From assembly GCA_000320605.2 (NCBI GenBank), contig KB445799.1, positions 1,091,778-1,155,777 of the forward strand: 64,000 nucleotides of DNA, given 5' to 3'. The DNA comes from Gelatoporia subvermispora B. Taxonomy: Eukaryota; Basidiomycota; Agaricomycetes; Polyporales; Gelatoporiaceae. Positions 50,691-60,200 of this stretch are shown here, one piece after another (the first letter of the stretch is position 1; every line of letters begins with the position of its first letter). The notes beneath the pieces were generated by a model, which searched no databases, was not told where the DNA came from, and saw only the letters and a list, made by a program, of their open reading frames with translations. The position numbers were made by a program, and so were the translations under genes.

Positions 50691-50972
50691 CATGCGTGAA
50701 AAATCGAGCCCAGCAGAATTTGAGGCGGGCGCGGGAAGGATTCGCCTCTGACTTGGAAAGACAGGCACAACATGATATGCCAGAGACAGTAACTTGGCCG
50801 TCATATCGGAGTCGCGTAGTATAGCAGGATGCTCGTACAAAAGAAATGATTGGGCAGTGAGTACACGAGTCGCGGAGTCCTGCATGCGACGCCTTTGGAT
50901 CTTGATTCCAGAAAGTTGCAGTGTGGCCACGCATCGAAGACTGCGACTGCCAATCAGCGCCGGGCGTCGGTT

Positions 50973-50989
50973 GGTCCGAACGGGCCGGC
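50973..50989 (+). promoter_or_regulatory. GC-rich upstream motif of paralog 9
   Basis: GGTCCGAACGGGCCGGC, 120 bp before the ATG at 51093, followed by ttatttag. The same element is at 50410-50426 before the gap-truncated start. Confidence 0.5.
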
Positions 50990-51092
50990 ACGCCGCTCGT
51001 TATTTAGGTTGTTCATTTGGCTTGAACTTGAACCATAGCTCTCGGCCACGCCCTCGCTATCTTGCTCAAGCACTCTACACCTTGATTCCCTC

Positions 51093-51877
51093 ATGCTCTC
51101 TGGAGATCCACACATTCAAGGCGAACTGACTCACGTACCGGCTCCGCAAGTCGGGCCTGTCACTGCCAATGAGTCTGCCCCCGGCCAAACCGAGGTCTGT
51201 GCGGATTGTGCCACCTCTCAACATCCGGAGGTTGGAAGATTATCCCGATTGTTGGGACAGCCAGAAGATCCTAATGATGCCAACGAGTCTGACGAGGCTG
51301 ATGAGTCTGGTGAGTCAGAAGAGTCGGACGGGTCGGAGGCATCTGACGAGCAATCTGATGAGTATGTATTTACTACATCCGAAGCGTGAACTTATTGAGT
51401 GTCTCCCCAATTTCACATAGATTATCTGCAGATGAGCGCTCTGCGAAACCATGGGTCCCTCCGATCGTGACGAGCCTCGACATGAAGTTCACTGTCGACG
51501 ACTTCGCCCCGGAGCCTATTATGTCGATGAAGGAGCATATCATGAACGACGAGTGGATCGCACATATCTACACCACTTTCAGGAAGACTTGGCCATCGCC
51601 CGAGGACGTGCTGAACGATGTCGACATTGCCACGACGTTGTTGTCGCTCCTTGTTCTGACTACTAGCCGCAAGTTCCGTCTTAGGGAGGAGTGGCTTGAG
51701 GTAGAGAACCTGCGGATATTAGCGGAGCAGGAACTAGTTCGCGAATCTCTTGCAGGCGCAGTAACGCAGAAACATTTTGCTATACTGCGCACGTTGCGTG
51801 AGTAATTGAATTCGCGACGCTTCTCTCAATACTAATGTCGACCTGCAGTTATCTGGTACGAATGCCGCACGACTTAG
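51093..51877 (+). CDS. Small acidic protein family, paralog 9 (type II)
   Basis: Three exons: 51093-51361, 51421-51797 and 51849-51877 (224 aa). The N-terminus is MLSGDPHIQGELTHVPAPQVG, then the acidic NESDEADESGESEESDGS tract. The conserved domain has FTVDDFAPEPIM, KEHIMNDEWIAHIY, LREEW and LRILAEQELVRES. The tail IWYECRTT ends at TAG, two codons earlier than in paralog 6. It is the counterpart of paralog 6. Function unknown. Confidence 0.88.
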
Positions 51878-52448
51878 TTCTAAGCTCTCCGCCTTGTTAT
51901 TGTATACCACATTGTTTTATCTCATTGACCGAGTTTTCTCCTGTATGTGGTGTCCCATGTTGTAAACTTCATCACTCCGAGTCAACGGTCGCACTAGCGC
52001 TGGGGTCCGATTCGAACCATCCACATCTCAAATTTCTTACCATCCCACCGGTCTGACACTTCTTAGCTATCTAAGTGTGCCGCACTTGTATGGCGTCCAA
52101 GGTGCTATAGTGGCCCGGTACGGGCACCAAATACGGGACGGGACGACGCCGATATGAGGTGCCAACTTGCGGCCAAAGCCACACCTTGGACTGCGGGCCT
52201 TGCACCGCTCACCGCTCAATGTTCGACAGCCATATCGATTGGCAAAGGGTCCGGACAAATTGGACGGACCGGACGCGCCTCGTGTGCTGGACGACTCCGG
52301 GAGCCTGAGGAGCCAGGTCCTCACGGGCGTCAGTTTAGTCGCCACACGGGACATTTCTGTAAAGCGTCGTCATCCTCGATCATCTTCGAACTACAACCGA
52401 AGGGACCCTTGAACTAGTCATTCTTATTGTGCAGTCGGCGCACATCTC

Positions 52449-53123
52449 ATGGCTCCAGAAGCCCTCGTAAGTCTGAGCTCACGAACTGAATCTATGGGTG
52501 CCGCGGATTCCAACTTGGGGCACTCTACTGTGCAAGTCCCGGAGGGATCGGACCCATATGCGTGGTCGGACGAACTGTTGGATATTGATGGACCAGAAGA
52601 GTACGTTCTGCATACCCTTGTACCTATTGTTCTATGCCTCACTCGGCGCATAGAGCATCTTCAGAAGAAAGCCATGATATGACATGGGAGCCGCCGATCG
52701 TAGAGGAAGCTGATATGAAATACAGAGTTGACGCTTTCACGCCGACGCGCTACATGGAGATCGAGGAACATATCGTGTACGACCAATATGTTGTGAACAT
52801 CTACACCGGTCTCAGGAAGACATGGCCCGCGGGCGAAGATGTTATCAACGACGTCGACGTTGCCACAACGCTCCTGTGCTTGATCGTACTCACAGCGCCG
52901 CACAAGATCCCGCTCAGACGCGAATGGTCGGATGTGACGAACATCCGACGTCTGGCGGAGCAGAAGATCGTGAGGGAGTGCCTTGCAGATCCAGTGGAAC
53001 GGAAGAGATTCGCCCAGCTGCGCTCTCTGTGTGAGTGTTCTACAGCTACACATTGCCCCTCTCACGAGTACTGATGCACGGCTTGTAGGCCTCTGGTATG
53101 AGGGATACACCTACTGGTTCTGA
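52449..53123 (+). CDS. Small acidic protein family, paralog 10 (type I)
   Basis: Three exons: 52449-52600, 52654-53030 and 53089-53123 (187 aa, or 172 from MGAADSN at 52494). The N-terminus ends in YAWSDELLDIDGPEE. The domain is nearly identical to paralog 7 (YRVDAFTPTRYM, EEHIVYDQYVV, LRREW, IRRLAEQKIVREC) with tail LWYEGYTYWF. It is the counterpart of paralog 7 in the duplicated segment. Function unknown. Confidence 0.87.
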
Positions 53124-53601
53124 TCCGGATTTGTGCCACATACTGTGAATTTCTCCAGATCTCTACTCTGTTCTGTAACTTCGTACCCTGACATTGGTGC
53201 ATGGCACACCGATAAGTGGGTGCAATGTATCTATCTGCATCTCAATTTGCGGCAGTCCGAATCCTGCGCTGCAGTTGTACATGACCTGGTTGGCCTTCCG
53301 CCGAGAATTACTGGCCGTCTGGCCCAAATGCCATTGCATCCGGATTGTGGATCTCGTGCCACGCCCGCATAGCTCTTCTGCAGCCGAGTATCTCGTGTTG
53401 AGATACCGAAGCCGTGGTCGTAGGTGCGAAGTTCCGCTGGTCAGACCCAGAGCCTCTCGACGAAACACACTCCGGAGCCGACGACCCGTTCTTGCTACTC
53501 TAACGCATCGTATATGACCAATATGCGTTCACCCGAATACTCTGACATCGCTGCATCGCTGCATGCTGGCGCGCACTATATTACCGTCAGGCTGTGGTTG
53601 A

Positions 53602-54328
53602 ACGTCCGCTTATGCCGGACTCAAATAGCTAATATCGATCATCGTGATGTCGGTTCGTGTCGCTAGCGGACACCATGCTCAGTCCACTCTACAGAACGTA
53701 CTCAGCCCTCCGCATTGCTTTACGAGTATTCTATGCAGAAGGGATGGATCTTCACTATGGTATGATAGAGCCGTTTTTCAAATCTTCCGTGCTGAGCGTG
53801 ATATATAGCTTAGTACGGAGGACAAACATTCGATCCTGAGTGCTCTCCGCTCCTATCGCCCAGTCATACGGGACTTGCCCCGGCGTTCATTCAAGTTGGT
53901 GGTGCGGATCCTGTGCGCGACGAGGGCATGGTGTACGCGCGAGTCCTGCAGACCTCTGGCATGACGACTAAGCTCGAAAAGAAAGGTGCGTCCTACCTGA
54001 TCTTTCTCTTAACTCGCTGGCTTCACATCAGGAAAACATCGCGTTGACTTTGACGCCTTCTACCTGCCTTTCGAGGCTTGCTGGCGCCTTCACTGCCCTG
54101 TTGCGTGCCAAAAGGGCGTCAAAGTCGCGCCCAAGAACCACAAAGGCAGGCAAGTGGAAGCGATGTTTTCCTGATGCAGTCGTGTTACCAGATCCCCTGG
54201 TGTTGAACATGGTTTTCACTTCGGCTTCCCATAGAGCAAAGCAATACGTAAATTTGTTCAGGATCTCACTGAGAAGGACGGCCTCGAATGGGTCTTAGCT
54301 CTCCGGCAAGTCCTGTCATTTGAGCTAA
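53602..54328 (+). pseudogene. Alpha/beta hydrolase relic with inserted element
   Basis: Same damaged structure as the relic at 37505-38041: mutated YAGLK junction, loss of the nucleophile exon, EGMDLHYG remnant, GADPVRDEG still readable, then a 151-bp insertion (54026-54176) where the last intron used to be, and a shifted last exon. The shared lesions show that the deletion predates the segmental duplication. Confidence 0.84.
54026..54176. mobile_element. MITE-like element, 151 bp
   Basis: Perfect 17-bp terminal inverted repeats: CATCAGGAAAACATCGC at 54026-54042 and its reverse complement at 54160-54176. A second inverted pair lies inside (gactttgacgcc near 54045, ggcgtcaaagtc near 54116). 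A dinucleotide CA borders both ends and occurs once at the empty site in the paralogous relic (cttcagtcgtg near 37880), consistent with a 2-bp target duplication. It has no coding capacity, so it would be a non-autonomous DNA element. Confidence 0.75.
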
Positions 54329-54612
54329 TAGGCTGTGATCTTTATACATTTATGCTCGTTCGTCGATCGCTGTCATTCATCATATCAGGTGGCTCGCGGG
54401 CGCTCGAACGTGTGAGATCCCGAAACCTCTTCAGCATTGCCAGCGCCTTGTACTCCACGCAATAGTTGAAGAATGCGGTCTTCCTCCGCAGAGTCCGCAC
54501 TCGGTCGATAATGTCCGGACACATGATGCAGCGTTATCACAGCGTACCTCGAGCGGCGCTGCGTGTGTTCTGATGCTCTAGCTGTTATAAAACCCGTGGG
54601 CCCCTGGCTGAA

Positions 54613-54621
54613 GATATAAAC
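54613..54621 (+). promoter_or_regulatory. TATA-like element of the P450 gene
   Basis: GATATAAAC, about 40 bp before the ATG at 54656. It is conserved at 19635-19643 and 38305-38313 in front of the two P450 relics. Confidence 0.55.
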
Positions 54622-54655
54622 AGACGAGCTGCGCTCTCGCAGCTGTAGAGCAGCC

Positions 54656-56749
54656 ATGATGTTGATTGACATTCTAGTGGTTCTCGCGTTCTCGCTCTGG
54701 ATGCTCTACGTGTATGAACGCGAGAGGTACCTTAGAGCCTCGAGAGGTCTCCCTCTGCCGCCAGGCCCTCCAGGGGGATGGCTCTTCGGGAATATTCGTG
54801 CGCTCACTCAGCACGAAGCCCCGCGATTGTTCGCTCAGTATAAGAAGCAGTTTGGTGCGTCGTTATGGTCTTCTCTCAACAAGTTTCGCACGATGCAGAA
54901 TATACGGCAGGAGACCTCATCATGTTGCAAGGACTGGGAAACAGGATCCTTGTGGTCAATTCCGCGGAGATCATGAATGACCTGTACGATAAACGCGCGA
55001 GCAAGTATTCGAACCGGCCGAACTTCGTGTTTGCCGGGGAACTGGTCGGGCTTAACAAAGTATCGTAACCAAAACGTTGACTTGGAAGAGTGCCTGGGGG
55101 GGCTAACGTGCGGTATATAGATTCTGACTCTGATGCCGTACGGCGGCGAGTGGCGCGCGCAGCGCAAGGTCGCGCACACGGCGCTGAAGCCTGCGCAGCT
55201 GAAGGACTACCATCGCATGCAGGAGGAGATCGCAGGGCGGCTGTGCAAGGCTTTACTGAGTACGCCTGAGGCCTTTGATCACCACATTCACATGTAGGGA
55301 TCTCTCGATCGCTGCTCTGCATCGTTTTTACTTAAATCATTGGTTCTTCTTTCCTAGGAGTACCGGAGGGCTCATGATTGCGATCACGTACGGTATCCCG
55401 GTCTCGCCCGTCCAAGCTAGCGTGAGCGGTTCACAGTACTGCGATGGCTGTGACCGCGTTGTGAAGTGACCTTGTCTTGTTGCCTAGTACATCGCCGACA
55501 GCGAACGAGCCGGGCAGTATTTCGCGCAAGTGATCACCCCCGGCAGGTATCTCTGCGACCTGCTCCCGATCCGTAAGTGACGTCTGCCTGCGCAGAGGAA
55601 GCCATTCGTCAACGTTGTTCGCATTAGTCAAATATGCGCCGAGTTGGGTCGCTTTCCAGCAGGAGGCGGTCAAAATCAAGGACGTTATGTTCGGCATCAG
55701 GCGAAAGCCTTTTGAGCATGTGAAGCGTGATATGGTGGGTCGGCATATTTTATTTTGCGCCTGCCACACATGGCTCATCTGCACTTCTAGGCCGCGGGGA
55801 CCGCCTTGCCTTCTCTGGTCCAAACCGCCCTATCAGCGCCGCCAGCCGATGTCTCGAGAGCCGACTTCGAATGGAGAGTGATGATAGTGGCCGGGGACAT
55901 GTTCGGTGGTGAGTACGTCAGGACCCCCATCTTGAAGCTGTCGATATCTGACACCGTACACGCCACTGTCCAGCGGGGTCGGACACGGTCAGCTGTGCGC
56001 AAAGCTCGTCTACGTCTGTAGCTCACCTGGGAGGCAGACGCACGCATCCGTGTCCAGTTTCCTCATGGCAATGGCTCTGAACCGCGACAAGCAGTTGAAA
56101 GCACAAGCAGAACTTGATTCCGTGGTTGGCGGAGACCGTTTACCAGTCATCGAAGATTCCTATGATCTACCATATGTCATGGCAATCGTAAAGGAGACGA
56201 TGCGATGGCAGCCAGCCGTTCCGATGGGTATGACAGATCATCGGCAAGACCTCTCAATATAACGCTCACGCTGCTTAGGTGTCGCAAGATGCTCGACCGA
56301 GGACGATTTCTACGGACAATACTATATTCCGAAAAATACGACTGTGATAGCGAACGTGTGGTGAGCCAGCACCTGACGCACACACAGCTACGACTGAACT
56401 TGCGGAAGGGCCATTGCGCATGAACCGAACGAGAAGTACGATCCGGACAAGTTCATCCCAGAGCGGTTCTTGGACCCCACCCAGGACCTCCCGGACCCGA
56501 TGACATGGGCGTTCGGATTTGGCCGCCGGTATGTACTATGCATTTGCCCTGCAGCGTTCAGTGCCGCATTGACTGTGTTGCAGGATCTGTCCTGGACGTT
56601 ACTTGGCCGAGAATTCACTTTTCATCTTCATTGCGGCCATCCTCGCCGTTTTTGACGTCTATCCACCTGACAGCGGGCGTATCAAAGAGGAGTTTAAACA
56701 GGGTTTAGTACGGTACGTCGTGCGGGATCGTAGTTGTAGATGCCCTTGA
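54656..56749 (+). CDS. Cytochrome P450 monooxygenase (microsomal class), frame break in I-helix
   Basis: About twelve exons can be traced: 54656-54854, 54911-55059, 55121-55293, 55358-55421, 55488-55572, 55628-55734, 55791-55908, about 56033-56227, 56279-56360, 56409-56528, 56584-56712 and 56740-56749. Seen: an N-terminal membrane anchor (LIDILVVLAFSLWMLYVY), the proline hinge LPLPPGPPGG, the C-helix (GGEWRAQRKVAH), ExxR as KETMRW, the PERF motif FIPERFLD, and the haem loop FGFGRR joined across an intron to ICPGRYLAE. Haem-thiolate oxygenase of unknown substrate, expected at the ER. Odd: no splice choice joins exon 7 (ending MFGG) to the SSFLMAMALNRD exon in frame, and the AGxET motif is missing there, so a one-base indel near 56034-56045 probably inactivates it. 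Two relics exist at 19687 and 38351. Confidence 0.8.
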
Positions 56750-57054
56750 TTGAACGCCAAGTAGCTCGCCTGCAGGATTCCAATGCAAAATTGTGCCGCG
56801 TTCATCTGCAAAGGCAGGGATGATCCAGTCGTTTGGGGACTAGCACTGTTCAGACTAGCAGGCTGTTCGCCATCTACGTCTGCAGTAATCATGCCAGGGG
56901 TCGATATCATATACGGGCGGCTACACGGTGAGAGCTATGCGTATTGCGAAAATACACAGGTACATGTTGTTTGATATCGTGAGACAATGCCGTGTGGCGA
57001 TAAACGCTAGACAAGCCAAGAAAACCCCCGTGGGGTTTGCGAATACTTTCATTG

Positions 57055-57240
57055 TGATGTGGGATTGCTCATCATCGCATAGCGAAGTACGGCGTTCCAC
57101 CGTATGATCGTGCATATTCTCCATTGCCATACCCGTCTCACAAAGGCGTCCGCCCCGACATACATCCAGGTCTGCGATGGAAATCCACTGCGCGACCAAG
57201 CTGTGCTATACGCGCGGCTTTTGAGAGTGGATGGTGTTGG
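57055..57240 (+). pseudogene. Alpha/beta hydrolase fragment (relative of hydrolase 1, exon 6)
   Basis: The DNA matches 17045-17225 (exon 6 of the first hydrolase), with AKYGVPPYD, then a one-base shift and YIQVCDGNPLRDQAVLYARLLRVDG. It includes a changed DPLRDE-type motif (NPLRDQ). No other exon follows. It is the only visible trace of hydrolase 1 outside its own locus. Confidence 0.78.
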
Positions 57241-60200
57241 AGGGTCGTGGTCGACCAAATCCGAACGCCGGACAGAGATAGTATCGCTCGAAATGTCTCG
57301 TACCAGCCGCCTGCTTCCTGAGTCCCGCATGCTACTGCTTTCGTCTCCATCGCTCTGTGGCAAGAAGCTCGGTGTTCACTCTGCTTACAGTGCATACAAT
57401 GTTCGACCATGATCTGCTTGCATGGCGACACATTAGCCAGAGACCTGACCCCCCAGGCATCATCGTGCGAGAGAGAGAAACAAGCTCATCGCTTCCGACT
57501 ACCGTGGAAGCCCAGCATGCAGCTCTCTGCCGGAAGCATGTACAGGACGCGACAGCTGGCTGTTCTTAGAGGCGACCCTCGAGACAGTGTCGGAAAAGGC
57601 TGTGACTTGTTTCCCCCGCTCAGGGCAGCCCTTACCGGAGTCGCCTCAGTGATGAGACTCGTCGATGTACATAGTCCTCTTATAATCGTCTTCCCACAAT
57701 GTACGGCTGACAGCCACTGGTGTAGATAGTCAGAGGTGTGCAGGATGGGTTTGTGAAACTCGGTCCTAGAATCAGTGGATTTCAGGACAGATGTGACTAC
57801 TATCGGGCTCGGGATGACAAGACTCCGATCTTGGGACGTCTCGAACAATTATGCAGGTGGGCGTCGATCGGGGGCGGTCAGAGCTGGCGATTCCAGATGA
57901 TTCCGTGGACAATTGTGAAGCAATTTTCATGCGCTGGATTGTGTTAGAATCGAGTATTGTTCTGACTGCCCGACGATGATGATACCATTCGATTTCGGAG
58001 GTCGATTCTGTGAGCGATGGGCAGTGGCCTGAGGGTACTCGACATGGAAGTTTATCCACTATTGAGTGTTTGAGTCTGATGATAGTCCACGTACGATCAT
58101 CCCGAATGTTCAAATGTCTACTATTCAGGTTCTAGCTAGGCTGGGAACAGGAACCCATTTTCGGTACTCTCATATGCGTGACGTGCCTGTCCGGGGGACG
58201 ACTATTAGGCCATCAGAATTTATCGTTCCAGCATTACCCCGGAGTCGCGCACGCAGATCCCCGCACCTTTGAGGCGGACAAGCATGTTCCAGAGCCGGCT
58301 GACTCCTCTCATCGATATGAAGGACTTCATATCGAAGATACGCACTTGTGCACCCACGTCACAGGTGTGCTCTGAGAATGGGAGATAGCACGTAAGGGTC
58401 GCCTTCGGCAAGTGTCCTTGACCAACATATACAGATAGACACTTTTCAGGCCGCCCGAAGAGCACCAGCCTCTTCGTATTCCAAAACGACCTGGGGATTT
58501 CCGCAAACGATCAAATACAAGTTCAGGGTAACTCGCGATGACGATGCCTTTGGCGTGTTTCGTCGAGCGGGTGCCACGCTGCGAAGCGACGGAGGAACGG
58601 GGTCGTATATGTACCATCAACGAGGATATTGAATCCGCTAGGGTTCCTTCCCGTTACTTCAGACACATCGAGAGACTTATCGCGTAGTTCTGCTTCATAT
58701 GTGTTCATGCTGCATCACTATCACAATCATCAAGAGATTTCATAGCACACGCGCGTATGGCGCTTTACCTATATGAGGTAACGTCGCATGATGAACACAC
58801 ACCTCACGATCCTAACTGCGATGTATGCTATGTGCTGGAGGACAACGGGTGGGATAGAAATGTGCAGACCCTTCCCCCATATGGTACGGAGCAAAAAATG
58901 CCACGGGGCTATTTGTCGTGCTGACGTGGCTCTATCCCTCGTTCATCCAAAGCCAGCGCCCAATTTGAGCACCGCCGTTGTGGTCGCCGACCGTATACCA
59001 TCACGATCTTTCTCCACGTTTGGATTCGACGTATAGTAGGCTACGTACGGCATCCTTGCGCAGTACCTTTTGCTCATCTGATCCTGTCTTCACATTCCAC
59101 CAAGCCCCCGCACATAAAGAAAGGCAGCCCGTACTCATGACACACGAGCCCACCGTTGAGTCTTGACGCAACGGCAGACTCCCATGTGATACAGGAAAAT
59201 CGTCGCGAGGCTTTGTTACCTCCAGCGGAAGATGGAGAGCGTGGCCATACCGCATGTCGGCATCTACCTCATGGACATCATGGCATCTTGGCGCTTTTGC
59301 GAGAAACCTGACAGGAGGAGGAGGAGGATAGATTTGTTGTCCCTGTAATGCGTGCGCAAGAACACAAATGATAGGCTGTTTGCAACCGGGCTGGTCTTGG
59401 GTAGCGATGTATGTTCACTGTATACTTCACAGCACTGGTGATGTCTTTGCTATCCGCTGGACTTCCTGACGTCCCGCACGCGAATGCCGTCCCACACACG
59501 CTGGGCCAGCCCGCCGAGTATACCGCGTTGAGATACCGGAGCCGTTGTCTCGAGTCCAAGGTACTACTGGCCGAAGACCTAGTGTCGCTCCTTGGATGCA
59601 TCGTGTATGGCCAATATGCACTTGCGCAAATACTCAAATACGGCTGCATCGCAGCCTGCTGGCGCGTGAATACGTCGAGTGCATGTCTAGATGTCCACCC
59701 TCGACTGTGGTGCCCTGGCAGCTCCGGATCCCGAAGTCGCCTTCCAGCGAGCAAGGCCTCCTCCCAGAGTCCGGTGCAGCGTCGGAAGCCATCGCGTTCG
59801 AATCGAGGATGGGCAAATTGGCGCGCGATGCTTTGCGTACGTAGCGCGCATGTCTCCCTTCGCGCGATTCGATTATACGCCGTCGGCGACGGGCCGTGGT
59901 GAGGTGGCATAGGCACAAACCGTGCGGGCCACAGCGGCACGGCCGAGTCTGTGCTCCAAGCCGCCAAGGACGAGCAAGTCACGGTACGAGCGCCGGTTCA
60001 ACGACGATCCGGCGTTTTCTCAGTTCTGAGATGCCGTCAGCTTCAACCGTATTCCGTCGGACAACGGCTGGACGCTCCAGCTCGCGTTATTGAGTTATCT
60101 TTCGGTTCATCGACGTCCTTTCCCATGGTACCAGAAGCTCGTCCCAGGGTTGTCGCCATTACGCCTCCCTGGATCCAAACACGGCACAAGCGATGGGCTG

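Larger units (their letters stand above)
50128..51099 (+). repeat. Identical 409-bp direct repeat around the assembly gap
   Basis: 50128-50536 and 50691-51099 appear identical base for base, starting catgcgtgaaaaat and ending at the first bases of a paralog gene (atgctct). The repeats end exactly at the two gap edges, which is what overlapping contig ends would give. Confidence 0.8.
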
